Origin: Bacteroidota bacterium
Lineage (GTDB): Bacteria > Bacteroidota > Bacteroidia > Bacteroidales > B39-G9
Length of the DNA: 64,000 nucleotides
Direction: 5' to 3'
Assembly: GCA_015222055.1 (NCBI GenBank)
Contig: JADFUR010000048.1
Location: 1 to 64,000, forward strand
Positions within the stretch are counted from its first letter, which is position 1. Each line of letters opens with the position of its first letter. Below are positions 13,358-23,552 of this stretch, piece by piece. Both the position numbers and the translations under genes were made by a program. Below the pieces are notes generated by a model. The model was not told the origin of the DNA. It made no database searches and saw only the letters and a list, made by a program, of their open reading frames with translations.

Positions 13358-16300
13358 TTAAAAAGTTAATTGAACACCAAATAAAAGAGATTTAGAAATA
13401 GGGTATCCTCCCCAATCTATTCCCATATTCCATTCTTTATTTTCACCTATTTCAGGATCGTATCCTTTATAATTTGTAATTGTTAATAAATTTTGACCAC
13501 TTACATATACTCTCAACTTATCAATATTAATTTTATTAGATAAATTTTTAGGAAGAGTATAACCTATTTGAAGCATTTTAAGTCTTAAGAAATCACCATC
13601 TTCAAGAAATCTGTCAGAAACACGAGAATTGGCATTTGGATCTCCAAATACAGCTCTAGGCATTGATGTGTTTGTGTTTTCTGTTGTCCATGCATCAATT
13701 GTCGAAGTAGAATAATTATTATTATCTTTCATGTTCTCAGTATAAAATCTGTTTACATTGAAAATTTTATTTCCACTCACACCATTAAAGAAAGCTGTAA
13801 AATCAAAATTCTTATAATCAAAATTAATATTAAAAGAATATTCAAAATCAGGAACAGAAGAACCACAATATTCTTTATCGTCTCCATTTATTTCACCATC
13901 TCCATTTATATCTTTAAAACGAATATCTCCTGGCTTTGCATCTGGTTGAATTAATGTTTCTACTCCGTCAACAGTTGTCTTATAATTATTCACCTCTTCT
14001 TGAGACTGGAATATTCCATCAGTTTTATATAAATAGAATGAAGCAATAGATTCTCCAGCAATAGTTTTTGTTGCAGCTTCTTCAAAACCAATTAAATCGC
14101 CCCAAACAACTTGATTTTCTTTAGCTAATTTTTCTACATTATTATTTATTGTAGTAAATGTACCGTTAACTTCCCAATTAAATTCTCCTACTTTATCTCT
14201 ATATGAAAGTTCAAGTTCAAAGCCTTTATTTTCCATCTCTCCAATATTTAATTTTGGATTGCTTATACCTGCCGACCATGGAATTGGTGTGTTTAATAAC
14301 ATGTCTTCTCTGTTATTTATATAGTAGTTTACACATCCACTAATTTTCGAATCTAATAATTCAAAATCAACACCAAAATTCTGAGCTGTTACTTCTTCCC
14401 ATTTTAAATTTCTATTATCAAGAACATTTAAACCGTTAGAACCCGATAAATTTTGAGAATTTCCAATAGGATATCCATATCCTGAATATATATTAGCAGC
14501 ATACTCATAATCATATATATTTGTTTCACTACCAATTTTACCGTAACTAGCTCTAATTTTCAAACTATTTACTATGTCTGTAAGTGAAGAAAAGAATTTT
14601 TCTTTATGTATGTTCCACCCAGCAGAAACAGAAGGGAATGTACCATATCTTTGATCTTCTCCAAAACGAGAAGAACCATCACGTCTTACTGTAGCTTGAA
14701 AAATATATTTACCGTCGTAAGAATAGTTAAATCTGCTAAATACTGATTGTCTTGTGTAGTTTATCTCTGTTCCATCTCCTGAAAAAATACCACCTATTGC
14801 ACCATCAATAGTATTAAAATTTTCATCTAAAAAGCCGGCTCTATTACCATCAGCATCTTTACCTTCTACAAAAACTTTTGCACTTCTAAATTTCTTTTTC
14901 AATATAGTTCCACCAAGCATAACTTTAACATTGCTTTTATTAATGTCTTTTTTTACTTGAAGTAGAGGCTCTACAAGATATGTTGTCCTTCTAAAATTTC
15001 TCTCTGAAATAGCAGGGAATTTAGAAGCTCCTTGACTATTAATTTTATAGCTTGGACGATGCATTCTCTTATTATAAAAATTATTTGTAATTGAAGAATT
15101 TACAGAAGCATTAACACCTTCAATTATTTCATAATCTACATTTACAGAAGAAACAGCTTCGTAATTTTTTTCTTTTTCGCTAATGAAATTCTGCTTTCCA
15201 ACAGGATTATCATAAGGTAATACGTCTGGTATATATCCATAACCACTTACTGTGCTTTTATCATAAACAGGAATTAAAGGAACAATTTTTCTAGTTTCTG
15301 ATAAAGATAAAGTTTGTAAATCTATACTGTTACTTTGTATTGCAAAATTTGGAGATACAGTTAAATTTTTCTTTTTTAATTCTGCTTTTGCACGTAAATT
15401 ATATTTAGACATTCCTGTTCCAATAACAGTACCGTCTTGTTTAAAAAGTCCTCCAGAAACCATATATTTTAAATCTTCTGTTCCTCCACTTATATTTAAG
15501 TTGTGATTTTGCATTGCAGATTGTCTAAATACTTCGTCTTGCCAATCTGTATTTGCATTTTTGAAGCCCCAACTATCTGTATGCCAAGGAGCATCTACCG
15601 ACAAATCTTTGCCTGCATTTTCCATAGCCATTTTGTTAACCTTAAGCCATTGTTCTGTATTACATAAATCTAAAGTGTTTACTACATTTTGAACCCCATA
15701 ATACGATGTGTAATTAACCTTAACATCTCCTTTTTTTCCACTTTTTGTTGTTATTAAAATTACACCATTAGCAGCTCTTGAACCATATATTGCTGCAGAA
15801 GATGCATCTTTTAAAACTTCAAAAGAGTTAATGTCTTCAGGATTCACAAAATTTATATCTCCAGGAACACCATCAATAACATATAATGGAGAGTTTCCAC
15901 CAAAAGATCCAATTCCTCTTATTTTAACATTCATTGCAGAACCGGGAGCACCACTTTTGGCACTTACTGTAACGCCGGAAATTCTTCCTTGCAACGCTTC
16001 TGCTGGTGTTGATACGGCAATTTTAGAAATGTCTTCAGCTTTTACTGACGATACAGCACCTGTTAAATCTGATTTTTTTTGAACTCCGTAACCTACTATT
16101 ACAACCTCGCTAAGATTTTCAATGTCTTCAATAAGAACAACATTAAGTTGTTGTTGTTTTAAAATTACAATTTCTTCTGTTAAATATCCAATAGAAGAAA
16201 ATACAAGAACCGAATTTTCTTCTACTTCGATAAAAAAGTTCCCATCAACGTCTGAAGCCGTTCCAATTGTTGTACCTTTTATAATAATATTTACTCCCGG

Positions 16301-16504
16301 GATACCAATACCTTGGGAATCTTTTACCTGACCGGTAATCTTTTTGCCTTGCAGGCTACTATTTTGGGTAATATTTGGAATATTACCAGCAAAAACAAAT
16401 GTTGTTGTAAACAATGTAAATACAACAACTAAACTTGTAAAAATCGAAAAATATTTCAATCTTTTACAAGTCATACTTGAAATAAATTTTACATTTTTTT
16501 TCAT
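13358..16504 (-). CDS. SusC/RagA family TonB-linked outer membrane protein
   Basis: 'ITGQVKDSQGIGIPGVNIIIKGTTIGTASDVDGNF', 'VVIVGYGVQKKSDLTGAVSSV' plug, 'DASSAAIYGSRAANGVILITTKSG'. Confidence 0.96.
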   Translation of the reverse strand: MKKNVKFISSMTCKRLKYFSIFTSLVVVFTLFTTTFVFAGNIPNITQNSSLQGKKITGQVKDSQGIGIPGVNIIIKGTTIGTASDVDGNFFIEVEENSVLVFSSIGYLTEEIVILKQQQLNVVLIEDIENLSEVVIVGYGVQKKSDLTGAVSSVKAEDISKIAVSTPAEALQGRISGVTVSAKSGAPGSAMNVKIRGIGSFGGNSPLYVIDGVPGDINFVNPEDINSFEVLKDASSAAIYGSRAANGVILITTKSGKKGDVKVNYTSYYGVQNVVNTLDLCNTEQWLKVNKMAMENAGKDLSVDAPWHTDSWGFKNANTDWQDEVFRQSAMQNHNLNISGGTEDLKYMVSGGLFKQDGTVIGTGMSKYNLRAKAELKKKNLTVSPNFAIQSNSIDLQTLSLSETRKIVPLIPVYDKSTVSGYGYIPDVLPYDNPVGKQNFISEKEKNYEAVSSVNVDYEIIEGVNASVNSSITNNFYNKRMHRPSYKINSQGASKFPAISERNFRRTTYLVEPLLQVKKDINKSNVKVMLGGTILKKKFRSAKVFVEGKDADGNRAGFLDENFNTIDGAIGGIFSGDGTEINYTRQSVFSRFNYSYDGKYIFQATVRRDGSSRFGEDQRYGTFPSVSAGWNIHKEKFFSSLTDIVNSLKIRASYGKIGSETNIYDYEYAANIYSGYGYPIGNSQNLSGSNGLNVLDNRNLKWEEVTAQNFGVDFELLDSKISGCVNYYINNREDMLLNTPIPWSAGISNPKLNIGEMENKGFELELSYRDKVGEFNWEVNGTFTTINNNVEKLAKENQVVWGDLIGFEEAATKTIAGESIASFYLYKTDGIFQSQEEVNNYKTTVDGVETLIQPDAKPGDIRFKDINGDGEINGDDKEYCGSSVPDFEYSFNINFDYKNFDFTAFFNGVSGNKIFNVNRFYTENMKDNNNYSTSTIDAWTTENTNTSMPRAVFGDPNANSRVSDRFLEDGDFLRLKMLQIGYTLPKNLSNKINIDKLRVYVSGQNLLTITNYKGYDPEIGENKEWNMGIDWGGYPISKSLLFGVQLTF

Positions 16505-16622
16505 TTTAAATTATTTTTTTTGTTAAGTTTTTATTAAAAAAAAAGTTATAATATTATTATAAAATCAAAAAATAGCGTCCTATTATTGACAAATATATGT
16601 AAAATAAATACCAGTACCAACC

Positions 16623-16661
16623 GGCTTGATTAAATAATAATCAACATTATTTAATCAAGCC
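16623..16661. promoter_or_regulatory. Perfect 16-bp inverted repeat upstream of the SusC operon
   Basis: GGCTTGATTAAATAAT - 7 nt - ATTATTTAATCAAGCC, lying between divergent susC and mrp. Confidence 0.6.
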
Positions 16662-16866
16662 TCTTAAACCCCTATGAAATAACAGATATAGTCTAAATAT
16701 TTTTTTATTTGCGATTATTTACTATCAGTAATGACTACACAAGAACTTTAAAAATATTTTTTTGGATACATATAAAGAATTATTTTTTTAAGTCATTTGT
16801 AAAAAAAATTTTATAAATTTGTAGCATTATTTATAATCATTTTAAATAAGCAATAAACAAACTATT

Positions 16867-17991
16867 ATGGCATATACAACTAAAGACGTATTCGTTGCAT
16901 TGAGTAACGTAAAATATCCAGGTACTGGAAAAGACATATCTGCTCTTGGGATGGTACAGGAAATAAAAATTGAAGATAAAAAAATCAGCTTTTCTCTTAT
17001 CTTTAAAAAATCTAATGACCCCAACATTGAAAGCCTTAGAAAGGATTGCGTTAATGCAATACTTACTAATTTGGGTCAAGATGTTGAAATAAAAGGGAAC
17101 ATTACAGTAAAATCAATTGAAAAGGTTGCCGACAAGTCAATTTTACCAAATATAAAAAACATTATTGCTATAGCATCGGGCAAAGGTGGCGTTGGGAAAT
17201 CAACCGTTACAACAAACTTAGCTGTAGCTCTTGCTAAAGCAGGTAACAAAGTAGGTCTTGTAGATGCCGATATTTTTGGACCATCTATACCTAAAATGTT
17301 CGGAGTTGAAAACGAGCGACCAGAAATTAAAAAAGAAAACGGAGCTGATATTATTATTCCAATCGAAAAATTCGGGCTTAAACTATTATCAATTGGTTTC
17401 TTTGTTAACCCAGAAGAAGCTCTTGTTTGGAGAGGTCCAATGGCTACAAACGCTTTAAAACAACTTGTTTTTCAAACTGAATGGGGTAAACTTGATTACC
17501 TTTTATTTGACTTGCCTCCGGGAACAAGTGATATTCATTTAACTCTAGTTCAAGAAGTGCCTGTTACCGGTGCTGTTATTGTAAGCACCCCTCAACAAGT
17601 TGCTTTAGCAGATGCTGTTAAAGGGATTAATATGTTTAAAGGAAAACAAATTAATGTACCTGTTTTAGGTCTTGTTGAAAACATGGCTTGGTTCACTCCT
17701 GCCGAACTTCCTAACAACAAATATTATATTTTTGGTAAAGATGGATGTAAAAATTTATCTGCAAAAATGAAAATCCCTCTTTTAGGTCAGATCCCAATTG
17801 TTCAAAGCATTTGCGAAAATGGTGATAATGGTAATCCTTCTGCATTAGACGAAAATTCTGTTACAGGAAAATCTTTTGCCGATTTAGCACAAAATGTTGT
17901 TAATGCTGTTAACAAAAGGAATACGAATCTTGATCCCACTAAAAAAGTTGAGATATCAAATAATGATGGTTGTGATGCTGTCAATGATTAA
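16867..17991 (+). CDS. Mrp/NBP35-type iron-sulfur carrier P-loop ATPase with N-terminal MIP18-like (DUF59) domain
   Basis: 'IIAIASGKGGVGKSTVTTNLAVALAKAGNKVGLVDADIFGPSIPKMFG' and 'LLFDLPPGTSDIHLTL'. Confidence 0.95.
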   Translation: MAYTTKDVFVALSNVKYPGTGKDISALGMVQEIKIEDKKISFSLIFKKSNDPNIESLRKDCVNAILTNLGQDVEIKGNITVKSIEKVADKSILPNIKNIIAIASGKGGVGKSTVTTNLAVALAKAGNKVGLVDADIFGPSIPKMFGVENERPEIKKENGADIIIPIEKFGLKLLSIGFFVNPEEALVWRGPMATNALKQLVFQTEWGKLDYLLFDLPPGTSDIHLTLVQEVPVTGAVIVSTPQQVALADAVKGINMFKGKQINVPVLGLVENMAWFTPAELPNNKYYIFGKDGCKNLSAKMKIPLLGQIPIVQSICENGDNGNPSALDENSVTGKSFADLAQNVVNAVNKRNTNLDPTKKVEISNNDGCDAVND

Positions 17992-18017
17992 TCTTCTTTA
18001 ATAAAATTTCTTAAAAT

Positions 18018-18060
18018 AAAGCTGTTGCATTAATTATTCATTTTTAATTGCAACAGCTTT
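18018..18060 (+). terminator. Rho-independent terminator downstream of mrp
   Basis: AAAGCTGTTGCATTAA...TTAATTGCAACAGCTTT followed by a T-rich tract. Confidence 0.8.
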
Positions 18061-18166
18061 GTTTTTTTCTTCTCAATAAATATTTCTACATAAAACAATA
18101 AAAGTTAAACAAAATTAAAATATTTTTGTAAAAAAACAGTTCTAATAAAAGCTAAAGAAATACGTT

Positions 18167-20869
18167 TTGAACAAAAAAAAATTCCCATATAAAAATCATT
18201 TACTATACTGCTTTATTGTAATTGCATTTGTTTTGTCTTGCTCAACTAAAAAAAACACTACAATAAGCAGATCATACCACAATCTTACTGCTCACTATAA
18301 TGTTTTTTTTAATGCTAACGAAAGTTTTAAAAAAGGTCAAGAAAAAATTGACAATACTTTTCACGACAATTACTCAGATATTTTACCATTGTTTAAATAC
18401 GGCGACAATAAAGTTGCAAAGTCGATTTATCCTCAAATGAATAAAACTATTGAAAAAGCATCAAAAACAATAAAAAAGCATTCAATAACAGCAAAGCCTA
18501 AAAGGAAAAAAAAGCAATTATCAAAATCTCAAAAAGATTTTTTCAGCAAAAAAGAATACTGTAACTGGATTGACAATAGTTATATTATTATGGGACAATC
18601 TCATTTTTACAAACGGGATTTTTATCCAGCTATTGAAACATTTAACTACGTTGTTCAACAATATAACAACGACCCTGTGAGATATGAAGGTTTACTCTGG
18701 CTGACCCGAACATATAATGAAATGAATAATTTCAGTAAATCAGAAGAACTATTAAATCAAATTGAAGGAGAAAAAAACAAACTTCCAAAAAAACTAGAAG
18801 AAGATTTTATGGCCGTTTACGCTGATTTTTTCTTAAAACAAAAAAAATACGAAGAGGCAATACCAAAACTATTAAAAGCTATTGAATATAATAAAAAGAA
18901 AAAAACTATTGTTAGATACAAATATATATTAGCTCAAATATATCAAAAAATTGACGACAACGACAACGCCTCGTTATATTATAACGAAGTAATAAAATTA
19001 CAACCAGAATACGAAATGGCTTTTAACGCAAAAATAAATCTTGCCATTTTATATGACACCTCTTTTGACTATGATAAAAATATTGAAAAGCAGCTTTTTA
19101 AAATGCTGAAAGACGATAAGAATATTGATTTCCAAGATCAAATTTACTTTGCTTTAGCAAACATTTCTTTTAAAGAAAAAGACATTCCCAAAGCTATTGA
19201 CTATTTTAAACTATCTACTCAAAAAAGTATAAGTAATACGAATCAAAAAGCAATATCTTTTTTATCAATAGCTGATATATATTTTGACCAAACAAAATAT
19301 ACTCTTGCCCAAGCATTTTATGACAGCACGGTTACTTTTTTAGATAAGACATATCCCGATTACGAAAAAATTAACTCTAAAACTCAATACTTAACCGAAT
19401 TGGTAAAAAATCTTAAAACCGTTCAACTACAAGACAGCCTGCAAAATCTTGCAAAAATGACAGAAAAAGAAAAATTTGCAGTTATCGACAAACTAATTAA
19501 ACAAGTAGAAAAGGAAGAAGAACAAAAAAAGCAAAAAGAACAAGATGATAAACTTAACTCCGGTTTTACAAATCAAAATTCAAGAAATAACAACAATAAT
19601 AATCTTGGTGGGAAATGGTATTTTTATAACCCAAATGCACTAAGCATGGGAAAATCTGGATTTATACAAAAATGGGGGCGACGAAAACTTGGAGATGACT
19701 GGCGTAGAAAAAATAAAGCTTCGGTTGATTTTGACCAAACAGCAGAAAACAACGATTCTGAACAATCAAATGATAAAAAGAAAAAACAACTTAGCAACAA
19801 AGATAGAGAATATTATTTAAGAGATATTCCTGCTTCCGATTCTGCAATAAACAACTCCAATAGTCAAATTCAAGAAGCATTATTCAATATTGCAAATGTT
19901 TATCAAAACAAATTGTACGATTATAATCAGGCAATTATCGTTTATGAAAGCCTAATTGAAAAATTCCCTGAAAATAATTATTTGCTGGTAACATACTATC
20001 GACTTTATTCTCTAAATAAGAATTTAGAAAATATTGAAAAATCTAATTATTACAAAAACATTATTATTGACAATTTTTCTGAAAGTAATTATGCAAAAGT
20101 TTTAATTAACCCTGATTTCTTTAAAGAGCTTCAGAAAAAAAAGAACAAAATAAATTTCATTTATAGTGCAACATACAAATACTACCAAAATAATGAGTTT
20201 GATAAAGTGTTATATAATTTTCACTTCATAGACACAACCTACAAAAACAATAATTTAATGTCTAAATTTGAACTACTCAAAACTCTTTCGGTAGGTAAAC
20301 AAAGCGACAGTACTAAATTTAAAACCGAATTGATAAATTTTATAAAAAAATATCCTAAGTGTGACGAAACAAAATACGCTACAAGCATTTTAGCATCTCT
20401 TACACACACAAAAACAAAAGTTATTACAACCGATAGTGTTATTACTGTTTCTGCCGATGCGTTTGAAAACGAAAAAGACACCACCGAACAAAATATATAT
20501 TCAATTAACAATAAAGCGGTTCACTTTTATGTTATAGCTCTTGATAGTAAAAAGATTGATGTTAATGAATTGAAATTTAATATGTCAAACTTTAATATTG
20601 ACTATTATAGCTATATTAATTTTAGTATTAGTAGCATGTTGTTAAACACTAATTTTCAACTAATTGTTGTTAAGCGTTTAAAAAACAAAGACCAAGCAAC
20701 AAATTATTACGAATCTATTATTACAAACGATATTGTGTTTAAAAATATAAAACCAAACGATTTTCGTCATTTCATTATTTCGATTGACAATTTCAAAATT
20801 TTCTACCAAGATAAAAGCATTAAAAAATATTTAAAATTCTTTAATAAGAATTATTTAAAAACAGAATAA
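18167..20869 (+). CDS. porW: SprE/PorW-like TPR lipoprotein of the type IX secretion/gliding system
   Basis: Lipobox 'FVLSCSTKKNTTISRSYHNLTAHYNVFFNANESFKKG', multiple TPRs, 'WYFYNPNALSMGKSGFIQKWGRRKLGDDWRRKNK'. TTG start. Confidence 0.85.
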   Translation: MNKKKFPYKNHLLYCFIVIAFVLSCSTKKNTTISRSYHNLTAHYNVFFNANESFKKGQEKIDNTFHDNYSDILPLFKYGDNKVAKSIYPQMNKTIEKASKTIKKHSITAKPKRKKKQLSKSQKDFFSKKEYCNWIDNSYIIMGQSHFYKRDFYPAIETFNYVVQQYNNDPVRYEGLLWLTRTYNEMNNFSKSEELLNQIEGEKNKLPKKLEEDFMAVYADFFLKQKKYEEAIPKLLKAIEYNKKKKTIVRYKYILAQIYQKIDDNDNASLYYNEVIKLQPEYEMAFNAKINLAILYDTSFDYDKNIEKQLFKMLKDDKNIDFQDQIYFALANISFKEKDIPKAIDYFKLSTQKSISNTNQKAISFLSIADIYFDQTKYTLAQAFYDSTVTFLDKTYPDYEKINSKTQYLTELVKNLKTVQLQDSLQNLAKMTEKEKFAVIDKLIKQVEKEEEQKKQKEQDDKLNSGFTNQNSRNNNNNNLGGKWYFYNPNALSMGKSGFIQKWGRRKLGDDWRRKNKASVDFDQTAENNDSEQSNDKKKKQLSNKDREYYLRDIPASDSAINNSNSQIQEALFNIANVYQNKLYDYNQAIIVYESLIEKFPENNYLLVTYYRLYSLNKNLENIEKSNYYKNIIIDNFSESNYAKVLINPDFFKELQKKKNKINFIYSATYKYYQNNEFDKVLYNFHFIDTTYKNNNLMSKFELLKTLSVGKQSDSTKFKTELINFIKKYPKCDETKYATSILASLTHTKTKVITTDSVITVSADAFENEKDTTEQNIYSINNKAVHFYVIALDSKKIDVNELKFNMSNFNIDYYSYINFSISSMLLNTNFQLIVVKRLKNKDQATNYYESIITNDIVFKNIKPNDFRHFIISIDNFKIFYQDKSIKKYLKFFNKNYLKTE

Positions 20870-21046
20870 TCACAGTATCTGTCAAATTTCATAAATTGAA
20901 AATGCGACTTTCAGACTAGTCTCAAGGTTTAAAGCTTAAAGGTTATCTTTGCAACATTGCTTCTTTTCGTGAAGCATTTAAATTAAACTTGTAACTTTGC
21001 TTGAAATAAAAAGCAATTGCCTGACATTCAATTAAATAAAAACAAG

Positions 21047-22600
21047 ATGAAACAAATAAAAATTCTTTGGGTTGATGATGAAATAGAACTACTAAAACCC
21101 CATTTACTATTTTTAAGAAGTAAAAACTATTTAGTTGAAACTGCCAACAATGGTAACGAAGCGATTGAATTTGTTAAAAAAGGAAAATTCGACATAATTC
21201 TTTTAGATGAGAACATGCCCGGAATGAGCGGTATAGAAACTTTAAATGAAATAAAGAAACTGAACGTTTCGATTCCTGTTGTAATGATTACTAAAAGTGA
21301 AGAAGAATACATTATGGACGAGGCTATTGGATCAAAAATTTCCGATTATCTTATAAAGCCCGTTAATCCCAAACAAATTCTCCTTTCTATAAAAAAAATT
21401 ATTGACCAAAAAAGATTAATTATTGAAAAAACAACCTCTGACTATCAGTCAGAATTTCAAAAAATTGGAATAGAAATAAACGATTCATTTACTCATAAAG
21501 ATTGGATTGATGTATATAAAAAATTAGTTTATTGGGAACTCGAGCTGGAAAGAAATGAGGGAAATGCTATGGAAGAAGTTCTTAAATTACAGAAATCTGA
21601 AGCAAACAAAGCGTTTTCAAAATTTATTAAAAAAAATTACGTCTCATGGTTTTCTCCAAAAAATGAAGACAAGCCATTACTTTCTCATAACATTTTCAAA
21701 CAAAAAATCATTCCTCTTCTCGATAAGAATGAACAGGTTGTTGTTATTGTAATTGACAATTTCAGATATGACCAATGGAAATATATACAAGATGAAATTA
21801 GCAAATATTTTAATATTTATGAAGAAGAAATATTTTACAGCATTTTGCCTACAGTAACTCAATATGCAAGAAATTCTTTATTTGCCGGACTAATGCCTTC
21901 CGAAATTGAAAAATTGTTTCCTGAATTATGGTTAAATGATGAAGACGAAGGAGGAAAAAATTTACATGAAGAGGAGTTGCTAAAAAAACAGCTCTCTCGC
22001 TTTGGGAAAAAAGACAATTTCTATTTCGATAAAATTACAAACCTTAAAGCCGGTAAAAGATTAATTGACAATGCTGCGGCACTCTCTAATCACAATCTAT
22101 CTGTTATCATTATTAATTTTATTGATATGCTTTCGCATGCAAGAACCGATATGGAGATGATTAAACAACTTGCAAGCAATGATGCTGCTTATAGATCAAT
22201 TACTTTATCGTGGTTTATTCACTCAACATTATTCGAATTATTAAAACAATTATCTCAAAAAAAGGTTAAAGTTGTAATAACAACCGACCATGGGACAATA
22301 AAAGTAAAAAATCCCACTAAAATTGTTGGAGATAAAAACACAAACACAAATCTCCGATATAAACAAGGTAAAAATTTAAGCTATAATCCTAAAGAAGTTT
22401 TTGAAATACTCAATCCTGCTCAGGCTTATTTGCCAAGCACTCATCTAAGCTCTTCTTATACTTTTGCTTTAAACGATAATTTTTTTGCTTACCCTAACAA
22501 TTTCAACTATTATGCAAATTATTACCGCGACACATTTCAGCACGGCGGTGTTTCTCTCGAAGAAATGTTAATCCCTTTTATAGTATTAAGCAATAAATAA
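21047..22600 (+). CDS. porX: PorX-like response regulator with PglZ/alkaline-phosphatase-superfamily effector domain
   Basis: 'MKQIKILWVDDEIELLKPHLLFLRSKNYLVETANNGNEAI...DIILLDENMPGMSGIETL' receiver, then PglZ-like 'VVVIVIDNFRYDQW', 'INFIDMLSHARTDMEMIK', 'VVITTDHGTIKV'. ORF track opens at 21017. Confidence 0.93.
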   Translation: MKQIKILWVDDEIELLKPHLLFLRSKNYLVETANNGNEAIEFVKKGKFDIILLDENMPGMSGIETLNEIKKLNVSIPVVMITKSEEEYIMDEAIGSKISDYLIKPVNPKQILLSIKKIIDQKRLIIEKTTSDYQSEFQKIGIEINDSFTHKDWIDVYKKLVYWELELERNEGNAMEEVLKLQKSEANKAFSKFIKKNYVSWFSPKNEDKPLLSHNIFKQKIIPLLDKNEQVVVIVIDNFRYDQWKYIQDEISKYFNIYEEEIFYSILPTVTQYARNSLFAGLMPSEIEKLFPELWLNDEDEGGKNLHEEELLKKQLSRFGKKDNFYFDKITNLKAGKRLIDNAAALSNHNLSVIIINFIDMLSHARTDMEMIKQLASNDAAYRSITLSWFIHSTLFELLKQLSQKKVKVVITTDHGTIKVKNPTKIVGDKNTNTNLRYKQGKNLSYNPKEVFEILNPAQAYLPSTHLSSSYTFALNDNFFAYPNNFNYYANYYRDTFQHGGVSLEEMLIPFIVLSNK

Positions 22601-22662
22601 AATAATTTGTATGGTACGAATGAAACATTCACAAAGCCGACAAAATTATTAGAAATCTCATA

Positions 22663-22699
22663 AAAGTCAGGGATTAATTATTAATTAGTCCCTGACTTT
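22663..22699 (+). terminator. Hairpin downstream of porX
   Basis: AAAGTCAGGGATTAAT...AATTAGTCCCTGACTTT near-perfect inverted repeat. Confidence 0.65.
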
Positions 22700-22857
22700 A
22701 AAGTCGTCTACTTGTCAATTAAATTCTCCAGCTGGTGAAAAAATCCTGTTCCTTTACTATGAATGAAATAGATTTCTCGCTATCGCTTGAGCTTTTATAA
22801 AATGAATAAATAAAGGTACAAGCGAACATGCTTGCACCTTTTGAGTTTTGTGAATCT

Positions 22858-23280
22858 TTATTCTGAAACTATTTCACTAATTTTTTGAACTATATTTGAA
22901 ACCTCATCCATTGAACCTTTATACGTAATGGAAATGTTTTCTGTCATATTTTCAAGTTTAAAATAAATCGTTTTAAAAAACAACCATCGAACAGCTTTCG
23001 CATAACCAACACTTTGAATCGTCCTTTTATTGAGAGTAGACACAGTTGTATCCGAAGGTATAATCCCCCATAAAATAGTTTTCTTATCAACTCTGATTAT
23101 TCTGCGATTTGTTACAACAATATATGTTTTTAGTTTTATACCTAATATAATCCAAAAAAGTCTAAAAAGACTTGTCATCAATTTAACCAAAGGATTTGGA
23201 GAATCGGTATATGCATTACCTTCAATCTGATAAAGAGTTTCTTCATTTTCCAATAAAATCACTTCTTTTAATTTACTCAT
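22858..23280 (-). CDS. Bacterial PH-like domain hypothetical protein
   Basis: 'LKTYIVVTNRRIIRVDKKTILWGIIPSDTTVSTLNKRTIQSVGY' resembles bPH domains. Confidence 0.5.
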   Translation of the reverse strand: MSKLKEVILLENEETLYQIEGNAYTDSPNPLVKLMTSLFRLFWIILGIKLKTYIVVTNRRIIRVDKKTILWGIIPSDTTVSTLNKRTIQSVGYAKAVRWLFFKTIYFKLENMTENISITYKGSMDEVSNIVQKISEIVSE

Positions 23281-23494
23281 GTTGCTGTCTCCTATTTATT
23301 TTTTCCCTACTCGTAAGGCTTTTCGGTTTCACCCCGTTTATTATCGTGGGTTCTGGTCTCCACTATTTATATTTCTTTTTAAAATCGTTTTTTAAGTTTC
23401 TCAATTTGCTTTTTTCATACAATCAATCAGTCATTTAACTTGTGTATAGCAAATATACATTTGTTTTTTAAATCAAACAAAAAAAAATTTTCAC

Positions 23495-23530
23495 AAAAAA
23501 AGAGTCGCCAAAATATGACGACTCTTTTTT
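23495..23530. terminator. Bidirectional intrinsic terminator
   Basis: AAAAAAAGAGTCG...CGACTCTTTTTT hairpin flanked by A and T tracts. Confidence 0.8.
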
Positions 23531-23552
23531 AATATTTTATAAAATTGATAAG

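Noticed and set aside
16837-17079. Minus-strand ORFs overlapping mrp
   Set aside because: Fully antisense to a strong conserved CDS with no recognisable domain.
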